The position numbers and the translations under genes were made by a program. DNA of 40,110 nucleotides from Clostridium sp. DSM 17811 (lineage in GTDB: Bacteria; Bacillota; Clostridia; Clostridiales; Clostridiaceae). Positions 1 to 9,047 of the stretch are shown piece by piece; position 1 is the stretch's first letter, and every line of letters begins with the position of its first letter. The stretch is taken from contig NZ_JAHLDU010000029.1 of assembly GCF_018861905.1 (NCBI RefSeq), positions 1 through 40,110 on the forward strand, given 5' to 3'. Below the pieces are notes generated by a model. It saw nothing but the letters and a program-made list of their open reading frames with translations. It was not told where the DNA came from and did not search any database.

Positions 1-1
1 T

Positions 2-1063
2 TCGAAAGATGTACAAGCATTGATATCAGACTTAAAAGATGGTGGGGCAGATGTATTCTTAAAAGAAGGTAGTGATGGAAAATACTATAGTCCATCTGAT
101 AAATTGAATTTACAGTCAGCAGAGATTGCAAAATTACTTATAGCGGCAAATGTAGATATTAAAAATCCAACAGCAATTAAAACATATATCAAAAATAATG
201 CGGCTACAATAATGGCAGCTATTAAAGTAGAAACAGATAAGGCTGCTACTCAAACAGTGGATACAAGCAATTATACAGAAGCGACTCAAGTAGTTGGAAC
301 TAAAGACATTGTTTCTATTGCCTATCAACATCCATTTTTACTTAATACAGGAGTTACTTTATCTGAAATGCTTCCTACTGAGGTAAAAGCAACTTTAGCT
401 GATAATAGTACTACAAATGTAGCGGTTACCTTCGATGAGGGAATACCAAGTTATGACTCTAGTAAACCAGGGCTCTATGTGCTTACAGGCACCATGGATT
501 TATTTAGTGGAGTAACTAATTCTAAAAATTTGAAGGTTATACAAAAGGTTTATGTATCTGAACAGGTATCAGAAACATCTGAATTATATACTCAAAGTTT
601 AGACGTGGCTGTTAATAGTGCAGGAAGAACAGGAGAGAATATGTCAGATGAATATTTAGCGAGGCTACCAGACAAAGGCGCATCTTATTATGATTTACAC
701 AATGAAATGGGAATTGCTTTAGTCCTTGAAAATACTGCAACAACTAAAGCACAATTATTTGCAGAAGTTCCAATTTTAATGGCAAAAGTAAATGCTTTCT
801 ATGCTCAAACTGGCAGTGAACCTTCTACATTTGATTATACTGATGTAAATAAAAGTATATTAAATGCAATAGCTATGTTAAATGGTGAAACACCCACGGA
901 TATAAGCTTGCAACCAGATGGTGGCATAGCTGCTAATGCATTAATTGAAGAGATAACTACTGCTCAGATGTTAACTTTTAATTCATTTATTGAACAAGAT
1001 CAACTTGATGCCGAAGTAACTGTTTTATCACAGAAAATTTTAGCTTATTCAATAGCAAAATAA
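2..1063 (+). CDS. Constant-head family protein, 5' end outside window, novel helical tail
   Basis: The reading frame is open from base 2, entering the family head at SKDVQALIS, so the signal peptide and start lie to the left of the window; the TTG at 20 is not the start. The head (to about residue 85) has the family signatures LKDGGADVFLKEG, GKYYSPSDKL and IKTYIKNN and ends in VDTSNY. A weak Big_4-like Ig domain follows (about 92-175, with ATLADNSTTNVAV and PGLYVLTGTMD). The last ~170 residues look mostly helical and match nothing I recognise. No LPXTG motif, SLH domain or C-terminal membrane segment is visible. The head is nearly identical at DNA level to those starting at 3642 and 9048. Confidence 0.85.
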   Translation, partial: SKDVQALISDLKDGGADVFLKEGSDGKYYSPSDKLNLQSAEIAKLLIAANVDIKNPTAIKTYIKNNAATIMAAIKVETDKAATQTVDTSNYTEATQVVGTKDIVSIAYQHPFLLNTGVTLSEMLPTEVKATLADNSTTNVAVTFDEGIPSYDSSKPGLYVLTGTMDLFSGVTNSKNLKVIQKVYVSEQVSETSELYTQSLDVAVNSAGRTGENMSDEYLARLPDKGASYYDLHNEMGIALVLENTATTKAQLFAEVPILMAKVNAFYAQTGSEPSTFDYTDVNKSILNAIAMLNGETPTDISLQPDGGIAANALIEEITTAQMLTFNSFIEQDQLDAEVTVLSQKILAYSIAK

Positions 1064-1156
1064 AAGTAGGGTACTAGCTAAAAAAGAAAATATTAAATAA
1101 AATTTTACATTACAAAAAAAACTAAACTATTCAAAATGACATATCAAATAAGATAT

Positions 1157-1617
1157 GTCATTTCGTTTTATTACAGAGTAGGAGCTACAACAGTAATGGC
1201 AACATTATCTGATGGAACAACTAAAATTTAAATTGAAGACAATAGTGGACACGAGCAGCAACAACAGAATCAAACCAAAGTGTAGTTTATGGAGTATCAT
1301 ATAAGGGTGCGAAATCAGTTAATTCAACACCATTTAATCTTATCAGTGATATTACTATAAGCAATAACACTGATATAACTAATAAGTTTACTGATTTATA
1401 CTACTTAGGTGTTTATGGAAATGGATTTTCAACTTTAGATTTAAGTAAGAATACAGCATTATCTTATTTTGGGTGTATTAATAATCAACTAACAACTCTA
1501 TATTCTAATAAAAATACTTGGGATACTTCATTTTATAGACCTCAGTACGTAGATTCGAGTCAGACAACTAGTATACACTTATTACAGAGCAAGTTATTAT
1601 TCTGGGATAAATATTAA
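1157..1617 (+). pseudogene. Relic of an LDxSKN-type LRR family member
   Basis: There is no leader, start or head. A Big_4 scrap (TTVMATLSDGTTK, about 1175-1230) hits a stop. A second open frame from about 1250 to 1617 then reads QSVVYGVSYKG, DITNKFTD, STLDLSKNTAL and LTTLYS, which are typical of the Ig domains, LRR cap and LRR tail of neighbouring members. The frame runs without a break into the leader of the next gene, ending in leader sequence (stop at 1615-1617). It is a deletion product joining pieces of several members, not a functional gene. Confidence 0.75.
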
Positions 1618-1687
1618 TAATATCCTTTTATTTGAGTTTATAATATATTATGGTATTATTAATCATAATATAGGGGGGTAAATACAA
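1582..1687 (+). promoter_or_regulatory. Type-1 leader with promoter and poly-G ribosome site
   Basis: This leader is repeated before many members. It starts with the TTACAGAG..AAGTTATTAT block. A -35-like TTGAGT at 1632-1637 and a -10-like TATTAT at 1654-1659 are separated by 16 bp. A run of six G at 1673-1678 lies 9 bases before the ATG at 1688 and serves as the ribosome site. The same -35/16 bp/-10 arrangement recurs at 6024, 11935 and 18838. Promoter activity is inferred from conservation and spacing. Confidence 0.6.
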
Positions 1688-3517
1688 ATGGTGAATAAAA
1701 GATTAATAATGGGGTTTTCAAAGTTTGTAATAGTTGTAATGTTTGCAACATCATCAGTTAGTGGTGTTGCTCATGCAGCAACAGGGGATATTATAAACAC
1801 AGGGAATAAAAAGATTTATAATGTCACTTCTTCACAAGATGTGCAAGCATTGATATCAGATTTAAAGGATGGTGGTGCAGATGTATTTTTAAAAGAGGGT
1901 ACCGATGGCAAGTACTATAGTCCATCTGATAAATTAGGTTTACAGTCAGCAGAGATTGCAAAATTACTTAAAGCGGCAAATGTAGATATTAAAAATCCAA
2001 CAGCAATTAAAACATATATCAAAAATAATGCGGGTACAATAGTATCAGCTATTAAAGCAGAAACTGATAAGGTTGCTACACAAACACTGGATACTAGCAA
2101 TTATATAAAAGTTACTCCAGTTATTTCTAGTTTATCAGTTCAATCAGTAAGTGCTATTAACATTACAAAGTCCATAGGTGATACTTATATATTACCAACA
2201 ACAGTAACGGCAACATTATCTGATGGAACAACTAAAAACTTATCTGTAACATGGGATAAAGTAGCAAGTACAACAGTGGTTGGAACTTATTCATTCACAG
2301 GTACATTAACATTGGTTAATGGAGTGGAAAATACTGAAAACAAAACTGTACAAGCTACATTAAATATTATTGATACTAGTAATATTGTTACATTCCCAGA
2401 TAAAGAGTTTGAAAAAGTAATTAGAGATACTATAAATAAACCTACAGGAGATATTTTAAAAAGTGATGTAGATAAGATAACAGAATTGAGTGTTTCTTCT
2501 ACAAAAAGTATAACAAGTATTTTAGGAATTGAAAATTTAACTAACTTGACAATTGTGGAGTTAAACTCAAATAAAATTAGCAACTTGGAACCATTACAAG
2601 CATTGACTAAATTAACTGAGGTTAGTATAGCAGGTAATCAAATTAGTAACATAGAACCTTTAAAAGGATTGACTAATTTGATTTCGCTGGATTTAAGTGA
2701 TAATCAAATTATTAACATAGGACCTTTAAAAGGATTGACTAATTTGATTTCATTGGATTTAAGTAAAAATCAAATTATTAACATAGAAGATTTAAGAGAA
2801 TTAACTAACCTGACTGATTTGACTTTAAGGGAGAATCAAATTACAGATTATTCTCCAGTTAGTTCGTATTATGACAATCTTAAATGGAAAGATTTCACAT
2901 TAAATAATACAGATTTATCTAATTTTGCAGGAGCAGTAACTTTAAGTCCGATAACAGTAAAAATTAACACAATACAAAGTGATATAGGATTACCTAATAA
3001 TATAGATATAAATATGTTCTCAAATGGATTTCCTGGATCTGCTACAGTAAGTACAACATGGGATAATGGTTCAACGGCAGGTGTACCTTATGACTCGACT
3101 ACCCCTGGGACTTATATATTTACAGGGACATTTGATTTACCAGATGGGATGACCAATTACGCAAATAATCCAACTTCAACAACTGTTTCAGTTACCATAA
3201 AAGATACAAGCATACAGTCTGATATTTTGTTGGATTTTTCAGAGTATCATAATGAAAAATTAAAAATTGACCAATATATTAGCAGTATAGACAATGCAGC
3301 TAAAACTATTACTTTAGAAGCTAATTCACCAGTAAACTTTGTTCCAGTTGAATTAGATCTAGTTTTAAATGGAACTTTAGGTGCTATGGTATATCATGGA
3401 ACACAGAATGTAGATCTTGATACAATGTATCATATAGTTAATGATGATACAATAAATTTTTATAATAATAAAGGCATTGTATGCACTTATAAATTTATTG
3501 TATTACCTGAGGATTAA
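1688..3517 (+). CDS. Constant-head secreted protein with Ig, internalin-like LRR and Ig domains
   Basis: A 609-residue exported protein. Residues 1-30 form a signal peptide ending GVAHA|A. Residues 31-139 are the family head. Residues ~146-228 are a Big_4 Ig-like domain (TATLSDGTTKNLSVTWD, GTYSFTGTLT). A cap starting at ~233 (IVTFPDKEFEKVIRD) leads into about six 22-residue LRRs of the internalin style (LTNLISLDLSDNQI), closed by a YSPVSSYYDNL cap at ~395. A second Ig-like domain (~410-512) and a beta-rich C-terminal domain (~515-609) follow. LRR plus Ig is a common binding and adhesion architecture; the ligand is unknown. No wall anchor is seen. It is closely paralogous to the gene at 9048, which lacks the first Ig domain and one LRR. 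Confidence 0.9.
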   Translation: MVNKRLIMGFSKFVIVVMFATSSVSGVAHAATGDIINTGNKKIYNVTSSQDVQALISDLKDGGADVFLKEGTDGKYYSPSDKLGLQSAEIAKLLKAANVDIKNPTAIKTYIKNNAGTIVSAIKAETDKVATQTLDTSNYIKVTPVISSLSVQSVSAINITKSIGDTYILPTTVTATLSDGTTKNLSVTWDKVASTTVVGTYSFTGTLTLVNGVENTENKTVQATLNIIDTSNIVTFPDKEFEKVIRDTINKPTGDILKSDVDKITELSVSSTKSITSILGIENLTNLTIVELNSNKISNLEPLQALTKLTEVSIAGNQISNIEPLKGLTNLISLDLSDNQIINIGPLKGLTNLISLDLSKNQIINIEDLRELTNLTDLTLRENQITDYSPVSSYYDNLKWKDFTLNNTDLSNFAGAVTLSPITVKINTIQSDIGLPNNIDINMFSNGFPGSATVSTTWDNGSTAGVPYDSTTPGTYIFTGTFDLPDGMTNYANNPTSTTVSVTIKDTSIQSDILLDFSEYHNEKLKIDQYISSIDNAAKTITLEANSPVNFVPVELDLVLNGTLGAMVYHGTQNVDLDTMYHIVNDDTINFYNNKGIVCTYKFIVLPED

Positions 3518-3536
3518 TTTAAATTATAAACCGGGG

Positions 3537-3575
3537 AGGATACTCATATTAAGTGAGTATCCTTAATTAATTGCA
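3537..3575 (+). terminator. Conserved-loop terminator hairpin
   Basis: The 10-bp stem AGGATACTCA / TGAGTATCCT (3537-3546, 3554-3563) encloses the loop TATTAAG. Stem and loop recur at 8851, 10587, 15170 and 21089. The following tract (TAATTAATT) is only weakly T-rich. Confidence 0.65.
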
Positions 3576-3647
3576 TAAAATGTATTAGAAAAACATTTTT
3601 ATGTAACTATAAAAACAAGTAATACAATATAGGGGGAGCAAATGCAA
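3565..3647 (+). promoter_or_regulatory. Type-2 leader
   Basis: This leader differs from the common one: AAATGTATTAGA..., GTAACTATAAAAA and AAGTAATACAATATA precede a run of five G. A near copy without its gene is at 21118-21184. A degenerate match to its last part precedes the WG-repeat fragment at about 5470-5500. Promoter elements cannot be placed firmly. Confidence 0.45.
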
Positions 3648-5411
3648 ATGATAAATAAAAAATTATATATGGGGTTGTCAAAGTTCGTAGTAGCTGTAAT
3701 GCTTGCATCATCAGTTAGTGGAGTTGCTCATGCATCAACAGGGGATATTATAAACATTACAAATAAAAAAGTTTATAATGTTACGTCTTCGAAAGACGTG
3801 CAAGCATTGATATCAGATTTAAAAGATGGCGGGACTGATGTATTCTTAAAAGAAGGTAGTGATGGAAAGTACTATAGTCCATCTGATAAATTGAATTTAC
3901 AGTCAGCAGAGATTGCAAGATTACTTAAAGCGGCAAATGTAGATATTAAAAATCCAACAGCAATTAAAACATATATCAAAAATAATGCGGCTACAATAGT
4001 TGCAGCCATTAAAGTAGAAACAGATAAGGCTGCTAAGCAAACAGTGGATACGAGCAGCTATATAACCCCAACAGTTGCTAATTTAACAGTTAATTCGGTT
4101 AGTGATATTAATGATACAGCAACTGTAGGTGACACTTATATATTACCTACAACAGTAATAGTAACTTTATCTGATGGAACAACTAAGAGTTTAGCTGTAA
4201 CATGGGATAAAATAGCAAGTACAACAGTATCAGGAGCATTTACATTTATAGGTACGTTAACAATGGTTGATGGGGTGGGAAACACAAATAATGTAACAGT
4301 ACAAGCTACATTAACTGTTGTCAGTGCTATTAGTGATGATACAGATATAACAAGTAAGTTTACTGATGCAAAATTTAAAGCTAAAGTATATGATTATATA
4401 TGTAAAAAAAATACTGATAAAATAATTTATTCGGATTTAAAAAATATAACTGATATTAACCTAGGCTATAGGGATATTAGTAGTTTAAGTGGTATTGAAT
4501 ATTTTACATCATTAACTACCTTAGATTGTAATGGAAATAAACTAAAAACCTTAGATGTAAGTAAGAATCTAGCATTAATTGATTTGAATTGTTCTAAAAA
4601 TCAACTAAAGAACTTAGATATAAGTAAGAATATCGCATTAACTAATTTAGATTGTCATAATAATCAACTAACAAACTTAGATGTAAGTAAGAATACAGCG
4701 TTAACTGAGTTAGATTGTTATAATAACCAACTAACAAATTTAGATGTAAATAAGAATACAGAATTAACTAATTTAGATTGTCATAATAATGGACTAACAA
4801 ACTTAGATGTAAGTAAGAATATCGAATTAGATAGTTTAGTCTGTGGTTATAATAAACTTACAATTTTAGATGTAAGTAAGAATATTGCATTAATTAGTTT
4901 AGAGTGTCATAGTAATCAACTAACAACCTTAGATGTAAGTAAGAATACAGCATTAACTGAGTTAGGTTGTCAAGCTAATCAACTGATAGACTTAGATGTA
5001 AGTAAGAGTATTGCATTAGATAGTTTAGATTGTGGTGGTAATCAACTTGCGAACTTAGATGTAAGTAAAAATATGGGATTAACTAGTTTACTCTGTAGTA
5101 GCAATCGACTAACAAAATTAGATTTAAGTAATAATATCCAAATAACTAGTTTATTCTGTGGTGCTAATCAACTAACAGCCTTAGATTTAAGTGAAAATAT
5201 AGAATTAACTGATTTAGATTGTTCTATGAATCAACTAACAAACTTAGATTTAAGTAAGAATATAGCATTAACCAGTTTACAGTGTTTTTTCAATCAACTA
5301 ACAGTACTGTACTCTATTAAAGATACTTGGTTTCATACAGATTATGAAGATCAGTATACAGATTCAACCCAGACTACCACGGATATATTAGTTATAACAA
5401 TTAAATATTAG
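3642..5411 (+). CDS. Constant-head secreted protein with Ig and 13 LDxSKN-type LRRs
   Basis: 589 residues counted from the ATG at 3642. The in-frame ATG at 3648 (MINKKLY) aligns with the start of the paralogs and may be the real one; the run of five G lies 5 or 11 bases upstream respectively. Signal peptide (GVAHA), head to ~142, then a Big_4 Ig-like domain (~143-226). A cap follows (DITSKFTDAKFKAKVYDY, SSLSGIEYFTSL), then about 13 repeats of 21 residues with the pattern LDVSKNTALTxLxCxxNQLTN (~288-563) and the tail LYSIKDTW...LVITIKY. The regular Cys in each repeat is a hallmark of this LRR type. It is an extracellular binding protein by architecture; the target is unknown. The same cap, repeat and tail set is found at 14019 and 26946. 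Confidence 0.9.
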   Translation: MQMINKKLYMGLSKFVVAVMLASSVSGVAHASTGDIINITNKKVYNVTSSKDVQALISDLKDGGTDVFLKEGSDGKYYSPSDKLNLQSAEIARLLKAANVDIKNPTAIKTYIKNNAATIVAAIKVETDKAAKQTVDTSSYITPTVANLTVNSVSDINDTATVGDTYILPTTVIVTLSDGTTKSLAVTWDKIASTTVSGAFTFIGTLTMVDGVGNTNNVTVQATLTVVSAISDDTDITSKFTDAKFKAKVYDYICKKNTDKIIYSDLKNITDINLGYRDISSLSGIEYFTSLTTLDCNGNKLKTLDVSKNLALIDLNCSKNQLKNLDISKNIALTNLDCHNNQLTNLDVSKNTALTELDCYNNQLTNLDVNKNTELTNLDCHNNGLTNLDVSKNIELDSLVCGYNKLTILDVSKNIALISLECHSNQLTTLDVSKNTALTELGCQANQLIDLDVSKSIALDSLDCGGNQLANLDVSKNMGLTSLLCSSNRLTKLDLSNNIQITSLFCGANQLTALDLSENIELTDLDCSMNQLTNLDLSKNIALTSLQCFFNQLTVLYSIKDTWFHTDYEDQYTDSTQTTTDILVITIKY

Positions 5412-5426
5412 AAGGATGTATAAAAT

Positions 5427-5459
5427 AAGGGTATATTTTGGGTTTTGATATATACTCTT
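5427..5459 (+). terminator. Hairpin after the LRR gene
   Basis: A 10-bp stem with one G-U pair, AAGGGTATAT / ATATACTCTT (5427-5436, 5450-5459), lies just after the stop at 5411. There is no clear T-run, so terminator strength is doubtful. Confidence 0.4.
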
Positions 5460-5541
5460 ACTAATTTGAAATAACTATAAAGATAAACAATATAATATAG
5501 AAGAATTTACTAAAGAAATTAATAAACCTGAATTTGATTAT

Positions 5542-5937
5542 GTGGAATTTAGTGAAGGTTTAGCTATAGTTGGAAATGGAGAACAGCCATATACTAAATA
5601 TGGTGTAATTGATAAAACGGGTAGTTTTATAATTAGTCCTAAATTTGATTATATTGGAAATTTTAGTGAGGGTTTAGCACAGATTAAACTCGATGATAAA
5701 TATGGGTTTATTGATAAAACGGGTAAAATAGTTATCCAGCCTCAATTTGATAAAGTATGGTCTTTTAGAGAGAGGTTAGCTAGTGTAAAGGTAGGTAGTG
5801 AATGGGAAGTTATTGACATGACGGGTAATTATATAATTAAGCCTCAATTTAGCGATTTAGATTGTTTTAATGAAGGTTTAGCTGTAGTACAAGTTGGTGG
5901 AAAGTATGGATTTATTACCAATCCTATTACTAAATAA
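5542..5937 (+). pseudogene. WG-repeat protein fragment, start and head lost
   Basis: 131 residues with three WG-type repeats: YGVIDKTGSFIISPKFD, YGFIDKTGKIVIQPQFD and EVIDMTGNYIIKPQF, each with an FSEGLA-like segment. WG (KWG) repeats are a known beta-rich family in secreted Firmicutes proteins. The frame stays open upstream to about 5470 with no ATG, and the GTG at 5542 falls inside a repeat, so the true 5' end is missing. The sequence just upstream resembles the end of the type-2 leader, with the poly-G ribosome site replaced. The simplest reading is a deletion that removed the head. It could still be translated from the weak GTG. Confidence 0.65.
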
Positions 5938-5950
5938 ATTATTGATTAGT

Positions 5951-6081
5951 AAAGTTTTTCTTACTTTATCCGATTATTACAGAGTAAATTATTATGGGAT
6001 AAATATCAACAAAATACTTATATTTGTTTTTATAATATATTATGGTATTATTAAATCATAATATAGGGGGGATAAATACAA
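5951..6081 (+). promoter_or_regulatory. Full-length type-1 leader
   Basis: One of the most complete copies: AAAGTTTTTCTTA, then TATCCGATTATTACAGAGTAA, then the AT-rich block. TTGTTT at 6024-6029 and TATTAT at 6046-6051 (16-bp spacer) form a promoter candidate. Six G at 6065-6071 lie 10 bases before the ATG. The TATCCGATTATTACAGAGTAA element upstream of the promoter is shared with 8915, 21185 (in part) and 26813 and is a candidate operator or activator site. Confidence 0.6.
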
Positions 6082-8679
6082 ATGGTAAATAAAAAATTAT
6101 ATAAAAGATTGTCAAAGTTCGTAATAGCTTTAATGATTGTATCACCATCTCTTAGTGGAGTTGCTCATGCAGCAATAGGGGATATTATAAATACTACAAG
6201 TAAAAATATTTATGATATCACTTCTTCAAAAGATGTACAAGCATTAATAGCAGATCTAAAAGATGGTGGCGGAGATCAATTTTTAAAAGAAAGCACTGAT
6301 GGAAAGTACTATAGTCCAAATGATAAATTAACTGTTCAAACAGCAGAGATAGTTAAATTACTTAAAGCAGCAAATGTAAGCCTTACAGATTCAACAGCAA
6401 TTAAAACATATATTAAAAATAATGCTGCTGAAATAGTGGCTGACGTTAAGGTAGAAACAGATAAAGTTGCTACGCAGACAGTGGATACAAGCAATTATAC
6501 AAAAGTTACTCCAGTAGTTTCTAATGTATCAGTTAATTCAATAAGTGATATTAGTCCAATAACTACTATAGTAGGAACTACCCCAATATTACCAACAACA
6601 GTACCTGTCACATTAAGTGACGGAACAACAGATGTTGCCAATGAAACATGGACAAACATACCTGATGTAACAGTAGCTGGTACTGTAACAGTGGACGGTA
6701 TATTATCAGTTCCAACAGGAAAGACATGGACGTTAACAGATGCTCAGAAGTCTGTTAGTGTTAAAGTTACAGTTAATCCAGTGGTAAGCACAAAAGTAAA
6801 TATATTTTCCACTAATATTAGACCAAATTCGTTTGGAGCAATAGCAAATTTAAAGTTAACAACGGATGGTGTTAAAAACTTTGCTACGGCTACGAAATAC
6901 CAATTATTTGATGGCGTAACAAAAATATCAGCTCAGGCAGTACTTGGGTCAGATACAATAGTTTTTCCAGCCAAAGTAACAGGTGATATAGTAACCGTTA
7001 AATTATTAGATGTAGATGGTACAGTTCTTAAAACTGAAGAAGTAGTTTTGGGACAATATGGGACACTTACGATTACTCCAGTATCCGTTCAGTCAGTAAG
7101 TGCTACTGATGGTAAAGTAAACGTAATATTAAATGGAGCGCCAACAGTTGAACCAGAGGCTGAAGATTTTGTTATTACACAAAAAATAGGTGATGGAGCA
7201 GCAACTACTGTAGTACCTGAGGGTTTTTATGTTGATTCAAAAAATAATTTATTATTTACTATACCTACAGTAGCTACAACCTCATCAGACCAAAGTGTAG
7301 TTTATGGAGTATCATATAAGAACGAAGCATCATTTAAAACAGTAGCTTTTACTATAAAAGGCGGAACTGGCATCAATACAATTGTTACATTTCCAGATAA
7401 GGTCTTTGATCAATTAATTAGAGAGGCTATATATAAACCTACAGGAAATTTATATAAATGGGATGTTGAAAAAATCACTGATATAGGTTATGTTGGGGGA
7501 AATATAGGGCAACCAATAATATCAGATATTAGTGGTATAGAATACTTAACAAATTTAAAAGTTCTTTTTCTACACAATACTAATATAAATGATATAAGTC
7601 AATTAAAAGGATTAACAAATTTAACACAAATTGATCTAGGATTTACTATCATGAAGTCAGGTGAAGGCACTGGAACTAATATAACTGATATAAGTGCGTT
7701 AAAAGGATTAACCAATTTAACACAACTTAATTTGCCATATAATAATATAACTGACATAAGTGCATTAAAAGGATTAAGTAATTTAACAGATATTGATCTA
7801 TCTCATAATAAAATTGAAAACTTAGAACCTTTAAGGAACTTAACTAATTTAAAGGGTCTTAGTTTAGTTGATAATCAAATTACAAACATAGAACCTTTAA
7901 GCGAGTTGACTAATTTAACGGGTATTAGCTTAGCTGATAATCAAATTAACAATATAGAACCTTTAACAAAATTAACTAATTTGACTCTTTTGAACTTAAA
8001 TAGTAATCAAATCATTAATATAGAACCCTTAGCAGGATTGGTTAACTTGACTTCATTGAGATTAAGTACTAATCAGATTAATGATTATAGTCCAGTTAAA
8101 TCTTTTTATAACAGTTTGACAGAAGTGGATTTTAATTTAACAGATACATTTGATGCAACAGTTATTACATTTCCAGATAAAAACTTGGAAAAATCCATAA
8201 GGAATATTATAAGAAGACCTAATGGAAATATTTTTAAGGGGGATGTTAATACTATATGGGAGCTAGATGCAAGTGATAGCAACATTACAGATATTTCAGG
8301 AGTGGAATATTTCACTAAATTAAATAGTTTAGATTTATCTAACAATCAAATAAGTAACGTAGAACCGTTAAGAGGATTGACTAACCTAGAAAGTGTAGAT
8401 TTATCTAACAATCAAATAAGTAACGTAGAACCGTTAAGAGGATTGACTAACCTAGAAAGTGTAAATTTATCTAACAATCAAATAAATAATCTAGAGCCAT
8501 TAAGAGGAATGACTAACTTGATATATTTAAATTTAGCTGGCAATCAATTAAACAACATAGAACCTTTAAAAGGAATGACAGAATTGGTTGAGTTATATTT
8601 AGATGGCAATCAAATCACCGATTATACTTCAATTAGTTCTTTTTATAATAATATTTTATACAAAGACTTTACGATATAA
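6082..8679 (+). CDS. Constant-head secreted protein, multi-Ig with two internalin-like LRR blocks
   Basis: 865 residues. Signal peptide (GVAHA|A) and a subtype-B head (GGGDQFLKES, SPNDKL) to ~139. A Big_4-like domain (~145-232) is followed by a beta-rich domain not seen in the other members (~234-330, KYQLFDGVTK...IVTVKLLDVDG). An Ig-like domain (~331-432) carries SDQSVVYGVSYKN, also found at 18893 and 21292. Two internalin-like LRR blocks follow, each with its own cap: IVTFPDKVFDQLIRE at ~434 and VITFPDKNLEKSIRN at ~693. The second block contains two DNA-identical adjacent 66-bp repeats. The protein ends on an LRR C-cap (FYNNILYKDFTI). Likely an extracellular binding protein. Confidence 0.9.
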   Translation: MVNKKLYKRLSKFVIALMIVSPSLSGVAHAAIGDIINTTSKNIYDITSSKDVQALIADLKDGGGDQFLKESTDGKYYSPNDKLTVQTAEIVKLLKAANVSLTDSTAIKTYIKNNAAEIVADVKVETDKVATQTVDTSNYTKVTPVVSNVSVNSISDISPITTIVGTTPILPTTVPVTLSDGTTDVANETWTNIPDVTVAGTVTVDGILSVPTGKTWTLTDAQKSVSVKVTVNPVVSTKVNIFSTNIRPNSFGAIANLKLTTDGVKNFATATKYQLFDGVTKISAQAVLGSDTIVFPAKVTGDIVTVKLLDVDGTVLKTEEVVLGQYGTLTITPVSVQSVSATDGKVNVILNGAPTVEPEAEDFVITQKIGDGAATTVVPEGFYVDSKNNLLFTIPTVATTSSDQSVVYGVSYKNEASFKTVAFTIKGGTGINTIVTFPDKVFDQLIREAIYKPTGNLYKWDVEKITDIGYVGGNIGQPIISDISGIEYLTNLKVLFLHNTNINDISQLKGLTNLTQIDLGFTIMKSGEGTGTNITDISALKGLTNLTQLNLPYNNITDISALKGLSNLTDIDLSHNKIENLEPLRNLTNLKGLSLVDNQITNIEPLSELTNLTGISLADNQINNIEPLTKLTNLTLLNLNSNQIINIEPLAGLVNLTSLRLSTNQINDYSPVKSFYNSLTEVDFNLTDTFDATVITFPDKNLEKSIRNIIRRPNGNIFKGDVNTIWELDASDSNITDISGVEYFTKLNSLDLSNNQISNVEPLRGLTNLESVDLSNNQISNVEPLRGLTNLESVNLSNNQINNLEPLRGMTNLIYLNLAGNQLNNIEPLKGMTELVELYLDGNQITDYTSISSFYNNILYKDFTI
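8330..8461 (+). repeat. Exact tandem 66-bp LRR duplication
   Basis: Positions 8330-8395 and 8396-8461 are identical over 66 bp, encoding one 22-residue LRR twice (NQISNVEPLRGLTNLESV). The neighbouring repeats have diverged, so this duplication is recent. Confidence 0.95.
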
Positions 8680-8772
8680 TAAGAAATATAACCAGCCAAA
8701 ATGAATATTATGTTTAATATAAACTAATGTAAGTACATGCATTTTAGAGAGGATTACAATTATAAAATACAA

Positions 8773-8838
8773 ATGGTGAATAAAAAAATATCTATGGGAT
8801 TTTCAAAGTTTGCATTAGTTATAGTAATTAAAAATTAG
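8773..8838 (+). pseudogene. Head-to-tail deletion stub (21 codons)
   Basis: ATACAAATG followed by MVNKKISMGFSKFA matches the first codons of the family. It then runs directly into LVIVIKN and a stop followed by GAATTA, which matches the last codons and 3' flank of the LDxSKN-LRR members (LVITIKN, stop, GAATTATAA at 14019 and 26946). Everything between is missing and no poly-G ribosome site is present. A family terminator follows at 8851. It is a relic of an internal deletion, too short to encode a functional protein. Confidence 0.7.
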
Positions 8839-8850
8839 AATTAGACTGTA

Positions 8851-8887
8851 AAGGGTACTCATATTAAGTGAGTACCCTTATTTTTTA
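8851..8887 (+). terminator. Conserved-loop Rho-independent terminator
   Basis: The perfect 11-bp stem AAGGGTACTCA / TGAGTACCCTT (8851-8861, 8869-8879) has the loop TATTAAG and is followed by ATTTTTT. This is the best-preserved copy of the array terminator. Confidence 0.85.
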
Positions 8888-8914
8888 CATTAGGCTTTAT
8901 TTATTATTGCTTAT

Positions 8915-9047
8915 AAAGTTTCTCTTATTTTATCCGATTATTGCAGAGTAAGTTACTATTATGGAATAAATATTAATAATATACTTATATATGAGGTTAT
9001 AACATATTATGAAATAATTAAATTATAATATAGGGGGATAAATACTA
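8915..9047 (+). promoter_or_regulatory. Type-1 leader, variant promoter
   Basis: It carries TTTTATCCGATTATTGCAGAGTAAG, an AATATTAATAATAT core and a run of five G 10 bases before the ATG. The -35/-10 region has diverged (TGAGGT...GAAATAATT) from the TTGTTT/TATTAT pattern, so expression may differ from the other copies. Confidence 0.5.

Noticed and set aside
5951-6081. Riboswitch or structured RNA in the long type-1 leader
   Set aside because: The block lies mostly upstream of the inferred promoter, is very AT-rich and shows no stable conserved stems. No known riboswitch motif was recognised.
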